Shown: positions 52,427 to 60,471 of the stretch, in pieces
How positions within the stretch are numbered: the stretch's first letter is position 1
How the letters are laid out: every line of letters begins with the position of its first letter
Origin: Dictyoglomus sp. NZ13-RE01
GTDB lineage: Bacteria > Dictyoglomota > Dictyoglomia > Dictyoglomales > Dictyoglomaceae
DNA length: 64,000 nt
NCBI GenBank assembly: GCA_002878375.1
Contig: NIRF01000004.1
Span: forward strand, 1-64,000
Direction: 5' to 3'
The notes under the pieces: model-generated
The model's input: the letters and a program-made list of their open reading frames with translations, nothing else
Told to the model about the DNA's origin: nothing
Database searches by the model: none
Program-made: the position numbers and the translations under genes

Positions 52427-53545
52427 ATGGAAAAATTTAGAATTGTGGCATATTTCCCTGAATGGTCTGTTAAAGAGGAGTTTTTAAGCTATTCTATAGA
52501 AAGCATACCTTGGGATAAAATTACCCATCTAAATTATGCCTTTTTTCAGATAAAAAATGGTCGTGCATTTCCAACTGAAGAGGATTTATTTAAAGAAAAC
52601 ATTAAGGTTATAAATAAATTTAAAAAGGATTTTGATGTAAAAGTACATATATCTATTGGAGGATGGACCCTATCAGGTGAGTTTTCCGATGTGGCATTAA
52701 CTGAAGAGTCTCGAAAAACCTTTGCTAAAAGCTGTTTAGAAATTATACAAGAGTATAATTTAGATGGAATTGATATAGATTGGGAATTTCCAGTAAGTGG
52801 GGGATTGCCTACAAATAAATATAGACCTGAGGATAAAGAAAATTTCACTCTATTATTAAAAACCATAAGAGAAGTTTTTGAAAATTATGGAAAAAAGAAT
52901 TACCTACTATCCTGTGCAGTACCTGCTGGATATTTACAAATACAAAATACAGAACCTGATAAATACCACCCCTTTGTAGACTTTATAAATCTCATGACCT
53001 ATGATTTTCATGGTTCTTGGGACAAGTATACAAACCATCACTCTCCTTTATATGGCAATCCCATGGACCCTGATCCTATTAGCAGAGAAAAATTAAACTG
53101 TGACTTTGCCGTTAAAGAATATCTTCGCTATGGGGTACCATCCAAAAAAGTAAATTTAGGAATTCCTTTTTATGGAAGAGGATGGATTACAAAAAATGAA
53201 GGCTATAATGGACTATTTGCAGAAGTAAAAGATATTCCTGAAGGAATCTTTGATGAAGACAAACCTTCTGGATACAATCAATTCTTCTTTATAAAAGGGG
53301 TCTTAGAGAAGGACCCAGAGTTTAAGAAATTTTGGGATGAGCATGCAAAGGTTCCATGGCTTTGGAATCCCAAAAAAATGATAATGTTCAGCTATGATGA
53401 CGAAAAATCTATCTTAGAAAAATGTAATTATCTAAAAGCATTAAATTTAGGCGGAATTATGTTTTGGGAAATAACAGGAGATTATCCTTTTAAAGGGGAT
53501 ACATTAGTTACCTTAATTTATAATTCTTTGAGAGGTGAAAAATAA
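52427..53545 (+). CDS. GH18 chitinase-like glycoside hydrolase
   Basis: A 372-residue GH18 enzyme with the DxxDxDxE signature YNLDGIDIDWEFP and the strand SIGGWTLSGEF. MTYDFHGSW and the late GGIMFWEITGDYP complete the fold. There is no signal peptide or binding module, so it probably cleaves imported chito- or other GlcNAc oligosaccharides inside the cell. SD AGGAGG. The GNAT gene starts at its stop codon. Confidence 0.92.
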   Translation: MEKFRIVAYFPEWSVKEEFLSYSIESIPWDKITHLNYAFFQIKNGRAFPTEEDLFKENIKVINKFKKDFDVKVHISIGGWTLSGEFSDVALTEESRKTFAKSCLEIIQEYNLDGIDIDWEFPVSGGLPTNKYRPEDKENFTLLLKTIREVFENYGKKNYLLSCAVPAGYLQIQNTEPDKYHPFVDFINLMTYDFHGSWDKYTNHHSPLYGNPMDPDPISREKLNCDFAVKEYLRYGVPSKKVNLGIPFYGRGWITKNEGYNGLFAEVKDIPEGIFDEDKPSGYNQFFFIKGVLEKDPEFKKFWDEHAKVPWLWNPKKMIMFSYDDEKSILEKCNYLKALNLGGIMFWEITGDYPFKGDTLVTLIYNSLRGEK

Positions 53546-54702
53546 TGGAGATTAAAAACCTAACAAGGAATGAGATAGATGAGCTTATTGAACTTTGGAG
53601 CCAATCTTTCATTTTCCCAAGAGAACAAATAGCAGGTTGGGTAAATGAAGAAAATATTAAAAATTGTATAGGTGTTTTTGAAAATAATAAACTAACTTCT
53701 GCTCTTAATATAATACCCTTTGAATTTTATATAAGAGGAAAGGTTTTGCCTCTTGCAGGGATAGGAGGAGTAGCAACATACCCAGAATACAGAGGAAAAA
53801 ACTATATTCACTATTTATTATCTGAAGCTATAAGAATAGCAAGAGAAAAGGGCTTTATTTATTCTATGTTGTATCCTTTTTCATATGAATTTTATAGAAA
53901 TTTCGGATGGGAGCTTGGAGGCTTTCAAAAAAGATATATTCTTAAAACTTATAATATTCCTAAATTTAAAGAGATGGAATATGTACGAAAAATACCTTTA
54001 GAAGAATATCAACTTATTAAAAAAATTTACTATGAAAGAGCTAAAACCTTTACAGGACCGATAAAAAGGGATGAGAATAGGTGGGAAAGCTTAATATATA
54101 GAACTCGAAATCTAACATATCTATATATTTATGAAAAAGACGAGATTGAGGGATATCTTTTATATTCAGTAGATACTATTAATGTAAACAAAATTATAGT
54201 TAAAGAAATGATATTCAATAATATATCCGCCTATAAAGGATTTTTAGCCCTCTTCTCAAGACAATCTATGAATATTGAAGAAGTCCATTTTACAATGCCT
54301 CTAACGGATAATTTACCCTTTATATTAAGCAATCCCAGAGTAAATACAAATATTGAACCCACTTTTATGATTCGTATCTTAGATTTTGAAAAGGCAATAA
54401 AAAATTTAGAATTTAGTGAAGATATAAATACAACCCTAAGAATCCAGGTCATTGATGAATATGCAAAATGGAACAACAATATATGGAGATTAGAAATTAA
54501 AAATAAAAAAGTAAATTTATTTGAAGATAAAGGCTATGATTTATCTATTAAAATACAGACCTTATCGCAAATAGTAGCAGGAGTTTTAGATCCCATAGAT
54601 GCATACAAACTTGGATTAATAGAGACGAAAATCCCCGATACTATTCATACTTTAGAAAAGCTCTTTCCTTGCTATAATACTTTTTGTTGGGATTATTTTT
54701 AA
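53545..54702 (+). CDS. GNAT acetyltransferase, Eis-like with C-terminal sterol-carrier-like domain
   Basis: A 385-residue protein. The acetyltransferase domain has LPLAGIGGVATYPEYRGKNYIHYLL, the acetyl-CoA motif (R-x2-x2-G). FIYSMLYPFSYEFYRNFGWELGG follows, and a last third of SCP2-like character. This is the two-domain plan of Eis-type acetyltransferases. The substrate is unknown. Translationally coupled to GH18 (one-base overlap), so a role on amino sugars is thinkable. Confidence 0.82.
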   Translation: MEIKNLTRNEIDELIELWSQSFIFPREQIAGWVNEENIKNCIGVFENNKLTSALNIIPFEFYIRGKVLPLAGIGGVATYPEYRGKNYIHYLLSEAIRIAREKGFIYSMLYPFSYEFYRNFGWELGGFQKRYILKTYNIPKFKEMEYVRKIPLEEYQLIKKIYYERAKTFTGPIKRDENRWESLIYRTRNLTYLYIYEKDEIEGYLLYSVDTINVNKIIVKEMIFNNISAYKGFLALFSRQSMNIEEVHFTMPLTDNLPFILSNPRVNTNIEPTFMIRILDFEKAIKNLEFSEDINTTLRIQVIDEYAKWNNNIWRLEIKNKKVNLFEDKGYDLSIKIQTLSQIVAGVLDPIDAYKLGLIETKIPDTIHTLEKLFPCYNTFCWDYF

Positions 54703-55349
54703 ATCTTGCTCAAAATATTTCTCCAAAAATTAAGAAGCTCCTTTAAGTCTTTAAAAATATAGTGAGGGTTTTCCCTTTCTAAGTCATCTATTTTACTAAA
54801 AGGAGAGATAATAGCTAAAACATATTTTATACCTGCCTTTTTTCCCATAATTATGTCTCCTGCTGTATCACCAATGTATATGCACTCTTCAGGTTTCACT
54901 TTAAAAATCTCTAAAATCTTAAAGAGAGGCTCAGGATCAGGTTTTTTCTTTTCTGCATCTTCAAAACATATAAACTTATCAATATACCTTTCTGGCCTCA
55001 AGTATTTAGACTCCTCGTTTATATCCCTCCTTGTACTTGCGGTGACTACACCCTGTTTAATACCCAAATCTTTAATTAATCGTAAATTTTCCTCCGCTCC
55101 TTCTCTCCATTTCACCTCTGAATAATCAAAATGTTTATACCATAAACTATCTATAACCTCCCAAAGTTCTTTCTCAATACCAAAATTCTCATACATTTTG
55201 TACCAATTAGGATAAAAATTTTTCACATATTCTTCCTCGGTAATATTTTTCTCAAACAAAGAAAAAATCTTTTTTGTGGTTTTAAAACATGCAGAAAAAG
55301 AATCTACCAAAGTACCATCCCAATCCCATATTACTGCTTTTACTTCCAT
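54699..55349 (-). CDS. HAD-superfamily hydrolase, phosphoglycolate phosphatase-like
   Basis: A 216-residue HAD phosphatase with motif I WDWDGTLVDS, motif II VVTASTR and motifs III/IV KKPDPEP and YIGDTAGDIIMGKKAG. A helical cap lies between motifs I and II. Substrate is not predictable. It overlaps the end of the EamA gene by ten bases and the convergent GNAT gene by four. Confidence 0.87.
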   Translation of the reverse strand: MEVKAVIWDWDGTLVDSFSACFKTTKKIFSLFEKNITEEEYVKNFYPNWYKMYENFGIEKELWEVIDSLWYKHFDYSEVKWREGAEENLRLIKDLGIKQGVVTASTRRDINEESKYLRPERYIDKFICFEDAEKKKPDPEPLFKILEIFKVKPEECIYIGDTAGDIIMGKKAGIKYVLAIISPFSKIDDLERENPHYIFKDLKELLNFWRNILSKI

Positions 55350-56203
55350 GTAGTAATACTCACCCCAATAATAATTAAAATTCCTCCAAACACTTGCACT
55401 ATCCCTAAGGACTCTTTAAGAAATATTACACCCCAAATAGCTCCAAATAGTGGTATCAGGTTTAATATATTGACTACCTGACTTACAGCCAAAACTTTTA
55501 ATCCAAAATTATATAGGAGATACCCTAAAGCGGAACAAAAAAATGCTAAATAAAAAATTCCAATTAGCCCTGAGAAAGTTGAAGGTATCCTTATCCCTGT
55601 AAAGAATAGAAATGGAATAAACAAAATTGTTCCATAAAGCATTTGAAAGAAAGTTAAGACCTCATAAGAATACTTATGGTTCACTTTTTTTATCTGCCAA
55701 TTATATAAAACCCAACTCAATCCCGATAAAAGAATTAAAATATCACCAAATAAATTACTTAGTCTAAAACTAATTCCAGAGTTTCCAACGATAAGACTTA
55801 CTCCAAGTAAAGATAATACAACTCCCAAAGTTCTGTTAGATGGAAATTTCTTTTTCTCTGTAAGGATTTCAATAAACAAACCCAAAGCAGGAAATGATCC
55901 AACTAACAACGCCCCTTCTGACGCTGAGGTGAATTTTAACCCCCAATTCTCAAATATAAAGTATAAAGTTACACCTAAAAGCCCTGCAATAAGTAGAGGT
56001 TTTTGATAATCCCAATTGAATTCAGCTCTTCTTATACTTTTATAGAAAAACAAGTCGGCAAAAATGCTTGCTAACAAGAAACGTATGAATGCAAGCTCAT
56101 AAGGGGTTAATTCCCTTAAAAGAATCTTGGAAACCGAAAAGGATATGCTCCAAAAAATACAAGCTATAACAACGCTTCCAACTGCCAATATTTTTCTGTT
56201 CAT
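55340..56203 (-). CDS. EamA-family transporter (DMT superfamily)
   Basis: A 287-residue inner-membrane protein with ten hydrophobic segments in two repeats. ACIFWSISFSVSKILLRELTPYELAFIRFLLAS begins the first and LSGLSWVLYNWQIKK the second. It likely exports a metabolite or amino acid. It overlaps the parB stop by four bases, an unusual partner. Confidence 0.9.
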   Translation of the reverse strand: MNRKILAVGSVVIACIFWSISFSVSKILLRELTPYELAFIRFLLASIFADLFFYKSIRRAEFNWDYQKPLLIAGLLGVTLYFIFENWGLKFTSASEGALLVGSFPALGLFIEILTEKKKFPSNRTLGVVLSLLGVSLIVGNSGISFRLSNLFGDILILLSGLSWVLYNWQIKKVNHKYSYEVLTFFQMLYGTILFIPFLFFTGIRIPSTFSGLIGIFYLAFFCSALGYLLYNFGLKVLAVSQVVNILNLIPLFGAIWGVIFLKESLGIVQVFGGILIIIGVSITTWK

Positions 56204-57015
56204 TGCATCAACTTTTCTATTATTCTCTCCAATTCGTTTAAGTTTTTGTACTCTATAATTACTTTACCTTTTTCAGAGGATTTAGGAGAAATTTTTACAG
56301 AAGTATTTAAATACTCCCGTAATTTTCTCTCCAAGGCTTTCAACTCAGGAATTTCTTCTATCTTTTTACTCTTCTTTCTTACAAGCTCTTCAGTTTCCCT
56401 TACAGAAAGTTTTTCATTTATTACTTTCTGTGCCATCAATTTTTGAAGGTATGGATCATCAAGACTGAGAATAGCTCTGGCATGCCCATAAGTTATATTT
56501 CCTCTTCTTATTTCCTCTTGTATCTCCAAAGGTAAATCTAATAACCTCAATAAATTAGTAACCTCCGCCCTACTAATACCAATTCTCTTTGCTAATTCTT
56601 CATGGGTAACCTTATATGTATTAAGGTAATTTTGAAAGGCTTTGGCTTTTTCAATGGGATTTAAATCTTCTCTTTGAAGATTTTCAATAAGAGATATTTC
56701 ATAAGCTTCTTGATCATCTATTTCCAAAACTATTGCGGGAATCTTTGAAAACCCAAGAAGCTTTACTGCCTGATATCTTCTCTCTCCAGCAATTATCTCA
56801 AACTTACCATTTTTAGGTCTTACTAATATAGGCTGTAAAATGCCTTTTTCTTTTATTGATTCTGCCAATTCCTGTAACCCTTGTAAATCCTTGCTTTCTC
56901 TGGGTTGATTAGGATTAGGAATCACATCTTCAACGTTTAATTCCTGAAGTTTTGATACTTCTTCAGAGGGAATAAGGGCGGATAATCCTCTTCCTAATCT
57001 CTTTTCCTTAGGCAC
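56200..57015 (-). CDS. parB: ParB chromosome-partitioning protein
   Basis: A CTP-dependent clamp that loads at parS, 271 residues. The N-terminal ParA-binding tail RLGRGLSALI is present. The CTPase domain has the GERRYQAVKLLG motif, and SLIENLQREDLNPIEKA leads to the HTH domain (TYGHARAILSLD). The C-terminal dimerisation segment is present. It overlaps the parA stop by eight bases. No parS-like GTTTCACGTGAAAC was seen in the gaps of this window. Confidence 0.94.
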   Translation of the reverse strand: MPKEKRLGRGLSALIPSEEVSKLQELNVEDVIPNPNQPRESKDLQGLQELAESIKEKGILQPILVRPKNGKFEIIAGERRYQAVKLLGFSKIPAIVLEIDDQEAYEISLIENLQREDLNPIEKAKAFQNYLNTYKVTHEELAKRIGISRAEVTNLLRLLDLPLEIQEEIRRGNITYGHARAILSLDDPYLQKLMAQKVINEKLSVRETEELVRKKSKKIEEIPELKALERKLREYLNTSVKISPKSSEKGKVIIEYKNLNELERIIEKLMQ

Positions 57016-57781
57016 GTTCTATCAACTCCTTTGCTAATTCCATGTAGGATAGAGCACCAGGAGAGTCAGGAGCATATTCAAAAATAGATAAAGAAAAGCT
57101 TGGAGCCTCACTTAATCTCACGTTTCGCGGTATAACCGTTTTAAAAACTTTCTCTTTAAAAAACTTTCTTGCCTCCTCTGCAACTTCTTGAGACAATGTT
57201 GTTCTATTATACATTGTTAATAATACTCCGATAATATCTAAATTATTGTTAAGGTTTTTTCTTATAATCTCAATAGTTTTCAACAACTGAGTTATTCCTT
57301 CCAACGCATAATATTCGCATTGAAGGGGAATTAATACATAATGGGCGGATGACAAGGCATTTATTGTAAGAAGCCCAAGAGAGGGTGGCGAATCTATTAG
57401 TATATAATCGTATTTATCTATTATGGGATCTAATACCTTCTTAAGTCTCAACTCTCTCAAAAACATAGAAACCAGTTCTATTTCTGCGCCAGCCAAATCA
57501 ATGTTCGAAGGCACAAGATAAATATTCTCTCTTACATGATTTTTATTATCTTTTAAAGAATAAATAACATTATCAATTTGAACATCTCTTATTAGGGCAT
57601 CATATAAATTAGGCTTAATGTTTCTATTTTGCGTAACCCCACTTGTTGTATTTCCCTGGGGATCTGCATCTATAAGTAAAACTTTACGCCCCAAATTTGC
57701 CAAAGCAAACCCTAAATTTATAACTGTTGTGGTTTTTCCTACCCCACCTTTTTGATTAGCAACTGCGATAACAACTCCCAT
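57008..57781 (-). CDS. parA: ParA/Soj chromosome-partitioning ATPase
   Basis: A 257-residue deviant Walker ATPase that binds DNA nonspecifically and is stimulated by ParB. It has KGGVGKTTTV near the start, DADPQGNTT, the Walker B YILIDSPPSLG, and IPRNVRLSEAPSF near the end. The usual oriC neighbours of parAB (rsmG, mnmG, dnaA) are not in the window. It follows the ferritin-like gene by one base. Confidence 0.95.
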   Translation of the reverse strand: MGVVIAVANQKGGVGKTTTVINLGFALANLGRKVLLIDADPQGNTTSGVTQNRNIKPNLYDALIRDVQIDNVIYSLKDNKNHVRENIYLVPSNIDLAGAEIELVSMFLRELRLKKVLDPIIDKYDYILIDSPPSLGLLTINALSSAHYVLIPLQCEYYALEGITQLLKTIEIIRKNLNNNLDIIGVLLTMYNRTTLSQEVAEEARKFFKEKVFKTVIPRNVRLSEAPSFSLSIFEYAPDSPGALSYMELAKELIERA

Positions 57782-57782
57782 T

Positions 57783-58091
57783 CTACTTCTTTGACAAATC
57801 CTCCTTCATTTCTTCAACTTCCTTCTCTCCATCTTTATAGTAATTCTCCTCATCCTTTTCTATTTCTTTTAATAATTTTAAAAATTCTCCTGCATGAACT
57901 CTCTCTTCATTTGCTATATCATATAAGACTTTTTTAGCAAGAAGATCGTCAGTAGCCTCTGCCACTTGAGTGTAAATCTGAATAGCCTCGTATTCAGCTG
58001 AAATGAAAAACCTAATAGCTCTTACCAATTCTTCTTTTTTGAGTTTTCTATCCATAGATAAAAGGAAAGATAAGTTAACAAATTCTGGCAT
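57783..58091 (-). CDS. Ferritin-like (rubrerythrin fold) protein related to encapsulin cargo
   Basis: A 102-residue four-helix-type protein. Iron ligands appear as SAEYEAIQIY and ANEERVHAGEFLKLL (ExxH). The sequence closely recalls the ferritin-like domain fused to the encapsulin shell protein in Pyrococcus and the separate cargo ferritins in Thermotoga. No encapsulin gene is in this window. ATG 58091 is nine bases after AAGGAGG; a TTG at 58100 lies too close to the SD. It lies one base before parA. Confidence 0.82.
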   Translation of the reverse strand: MPEFVNLSFLLSMDRKLKKEELVRAIRFFISAEYEAIQIYTQVAEATDDLLAKKVLYDIANEERVHAGEFLKLLKEIEKDEENYYKDGEKEVEEMKEDLSKK

Positions 58092-58236
58092 CTTATTCAA
58101 CCTCCTTACAAGTTAAACTTAGTATATTTTAACATAAATAACTCTTTTTTAGCTATTAGAAATTATTTATCAATTTAAAGCAATAATCAGTTAAACTATT
58201 GATAAAAACTACTTTTCATAAACTTAATTAAAACAC

Positions 58237-58264
58237 TTGAAAATAATTTAAAAAGTGTTATAAT
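58237..58264 (+). promoter_or_regulatory. Promoter of a candidate small RNA
   Basis: TTGAAA (58237-58242), 16 bases, TATAAT (58259-58264). No plus-strand protein gene follows before the terminator. Confidence 0.65.
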
Positions 58265-58270
58265 TTTACA

Positions 58271-58388
58271 ACTAAGGGAAAGGAGTAGGAAGATTTTATT
58301 TATAGGAAGAAAAAACAAAAAGGATTTTACCCCTTAAACCTTTCATTAAATCAAAAGGGGCAGGTTTTTCAGACCTACCCCTTTTTTT
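58271..58388 (+). ncRNA. Candidate small RNA or orphan leader, about 118 nt
   Basis: A transcript from the promoter above would run from about 58271 to the T run at 58382-58388. It carries AAAGGAG at 58279-58285 and a possible 14-codon ORF from ATT 58293 to TAA 58335, with no ATG/GTG/TTG start. ACCCCTT (58329-58335) and a second CCCCTTTT in the terminator can each pair with AAAAGGGG (58353-58360), so the RNA has two exclusive structures, as in an attenuator. No gene follows on the plus strand. The RNA is predicted only. Confidence 0.4.
58353..58388. terminator. Terminator of the nitronate monooxygenase-like gene and of the candidate small RNA
   Basis: AAAAGGGGCAGGT (58353-58365) pairs with ACCTACCCCTTTT (58373-58385) with one C-A mismatch. 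Seven T follow on the plus strand; on the minus strand TTTTGATTT follows. It lies just after the minus-strand stop at 58391. Confidence 0.75.
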
Positions 58389-58390
58389 AC

Positions 58391-59449
58391 CTAATAATCT
58401 ACCAAATCTCCAATTAAGTCTTTTACCCTTACAATCTTATCAATCCTATAAGCATTAGCCCCAGCAAAAGCGAAACCATTTTTCAAATTTCCTTTCTTCG
58501 CATTTAGAAGAGCTATTGCAATACAATAAGGAGAATTCTGATAATCACAAGTTTTTATACAATGGAAAGGACATGTGAAGGGCTTCTTTTCTCCCCTCTC
58601 AACAGCTTCCAAAAATTCATTTTTTATGGCTCTTCCTGGAAGACCTACAGGACTTTTTATAATTATAATATCTTCTTTTTTAGCATCAATGTATGCCTTC
58701 TTAAAATTATCATCTGCATCACATTCTTCTGTAGCCACAAATCTTGTAGCCATTTGTACTCCATCTGCTCCCAAATTTATAAATTTTTCAATATCTTCCT
58801 TAGTATAAATCCCACCTCCTGCGATTATAGAAATTTTTCGATTGTATTTTTCTTCTAAAATCCTCACTTCGTTAACTACTTCCTTCAATCTTTCTTCCAA
58901 AGCGGATTTTGGATCTTCTAATTCTTCCCTCTTAAAGCCTAAGTGTCCACCTGCTAAAGGTCCTTCAACCACTACTGCAGGAGGTATATACTGAAATTTT
59001 TCTATCCATGATCTTGCAATAATCTTAAAGGCTCTTCCTGAAGAGACGATAGGTACTAATTTTGTAATACTTTCTTTCGTTAAATATTTAGGTAAATCTA
59101 ATGGAAGACCAGCTCCAGAAAAAATTATATCAATCTTCTCCTCAATAGCAGTTCTTACCATGTCTGAAAAATTAGTCAAAGCTACCATTATATTAACTCC
59201 TATAATTCCTTTAGTTTTTTCTCTTGCTTTTCTAATCTCTTTTCTCAAAGCCCTTATATTGGCAGATAAAAAATTTTCTGAAAAATCAGGTTCAGTCATC
59301 CCTATTCCTGCAGTTCCTATTACTCCAATGCCTCCTTCATTCGCTACAGCAGATGCAAGATTTGAAAGGGATATACCTACCGCCATGCCACCTTGAATAA
59401 TGGGAATATCCGCAGTAAGATTATCAATTCTTAACTTTGGAAGTCTCAT
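58391..59449 (-). CDS. Nitronate monooxygenase / FabK-like FMN oxidoreductase
   Basis: A 352-residue TIM-barrel flavin enzyme of the 2-nitropropane dioxygenase family. Visible are PIIQGGMAVGISLSNLA, GIIGVNIMVAL, VVVEGPLAGGHLGF, IAGGGIYTKEDI and GADGVQMATRF with the phosphate-binding loop. A cysteine-rich C-terminal part (CPFHCIKTCDYQNSPYC) is present, as in many members from anaerobes. True substrate unknown; enoyl-ACP reductase is an alternative. Confidence 0.87.
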   Translation of the reverse strand: MRLPKLRIDNLTADIPIIQGGMAVGISLSNLASAVANEGGIGVIGTAGIGMTEPDFSENFLSANIRALRKEIRKAREKTKGIIGVNIMVALTNFSDMVRTAIEEKIDIIFSGAGLPLDLPKYLTKESITKLVPIVSSGRAFKIIARSWIEKFQYIPPAVVVEGPLAGGHLGFKREELEDPKSALEERLKEVVNEVRILEEKYNRKISIIAGGGIYTKEDIEKFINLGADGVQMATRFVATEECDADDNFKKAYIDAKKEDIIIIKSPVGLPGRAIKNEFLEAVERGEKKPFTCPFHCIKTCDYQNSPYCIAIALLNAKKGNLKNGFAFAGANAYRIDKIVRVKDLIGDLVDY

Positions 59450-59480
59450 AAATTTTCTCCTTTTTTAAAATAATTTTAGT

Positions 59481-59510
59481 ATTATAACATAAAAATCTTC
59501 ATGATATAAT
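59481..59510. promoter_or_regulatory. Two interlocked divergent promoters
   Basis: TATAAT at 59505-59510 faces right and TATAAT on the minus strand (ATTATA, 59481-59486) faces left. Each -10 lies near the -35 position of the other, so both promoters cannot be open at once. The right one ends eight bases before the MoxR ATG. Confidence 0.55.
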
Positions 59511-59517
59511 TTTGTAT

Positions 59518-60471
59518 ATGAAGAATATCTTTAATAAAATAAATGAGCTAAAGAGCAATATAAAGAAAGTAATCATTGGGAAGGATAATGTCATAGATTA
59601 CGTAATAGTATCCCTATTAAGTCAGGGAAATATTCTTCTTGAGGATGTTCCAGGGGTAGGGAAAACAGTACTTGCAAAAGCATTAGCAGAAAGCATCAAT
59701 TTGGATTTTCGTAGAATTCAATTCACTCCAGACATGCTTCCATCTGATATCTTAGGTACAAATGTCTTCAACCCTAAGACTTTAGAATTTGAATTTAAAA
59801 AAGGTCCAATATTTACAAATATTTTGTTAGCAGATGAGATCAATAGAACATCTCCCCGAACTCAAGCAGGTCTTTTAGAAGCAATGGACGAGGGGGGAGT
59901 AACCATAGATGGTATATTCTACCCATTACCAAAACCCTTTTTAGTTATTGCCACACAAAATCCGAGAGAACACTTTGGTACTTATCCTTTACCAGAATCA
60001 CAGCTGGACAGGTTTTTTATGTCCCTTACTATGGGATATCTATCATTAGAAGAAGAGGTTCGTATGCTAAATGAGCAAAAATTAGAACATCCTTTAGATA
60101 AATTAACCCCTGTTTGGGAAAAGGAGGATGTATTCTTTATACAAGAGCAAGTAAAACAAGTATATTTAGATAAAAGTATATTGGAATTTATCGCAAATAT
60201 AGTAAGAGCTACAAGAGAAGATCCAAAAATCTCCTTAGGAGCAGGACCCAGAGGATCTATCTCATTAATGAGAGCTAGCCAAGCAATGGCTCTTTTAAGG
60301 GAGAGAGACTATGTTATACCTGAAGATGTATTAGACTGTTCTATTCCTATTTTAGTGCATAGAATTGTTTTGAAAGAACAGATAGAAAGTGTAAGACAAA
60401 AGAGAGAAGAAATTATAAAAGAAATAATAGAAAGAGTGAAAATACCTAAGGTAAAAGTGCCTTGGAGATAA
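59518..60471 (+). CDS. MoxR-type AAA+ ATPase
   Basis: A 317-residue MoxR chaperone, often working with DUF58 and transglutaminase proteins. It has Walker A DVPGVGKTVLAK, FTPDMLPSDILG, Walker B LLADEINRTSPRTQAGLLEAM, and sensor 1 VIATQNPREHFGTYPLPESQLDRFF. Start: ATG 59518 without an SD and seven bases after a perfect -10, so probably leaderless. The TTG two codons upstream falls before the start of transcription. Confidence 0.92.
   Translation: MKNIFNKINELKSNIKKVIIGKDNVIDYVIVSLLSQGNILLEDVPGVGKTVLAKALAESINLDFRRIQFTPDMLPSDILGTNVFNPKTLEFEFKKGPIFTNILLADEINRTSPRTQAGLLEAMDEGGVTIDGIFYPLPKPFLVIATQNPREHFGTYPLPESQLDRFFMSLTMGYLSLEEEVRMLNEQKLEHPLDKLTPVWEKEDVFFIQEQVKQVYLDKSILEFIANIVRATREDPKISLGAGPRGSISLMRASQAMALLRERDYVIPEDVLDCSIPILVHRIVLKEQIESVRQKREEIIKEIIERVKIPKVKVPWR

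Larger units (their letters stand above)
58101..58390. other. Long intergenic region with one transcription unit
   Basis: This 290-base gap has no protein gene of normal size. The first 130 bases are AT-rich. A plus-strand promoter (58237-58264) and a terminator-like hairpin (58353-58388) in the second half define a candidate small RNA. Confidence 0.6.

Noticed and set aside
56200-58100. A parS site near parAB
   Set aside because: I looked in the gaps around parAB for GTTTCACGTGAAAC-like sequence and saw none; a chromosome-wide search is needed.
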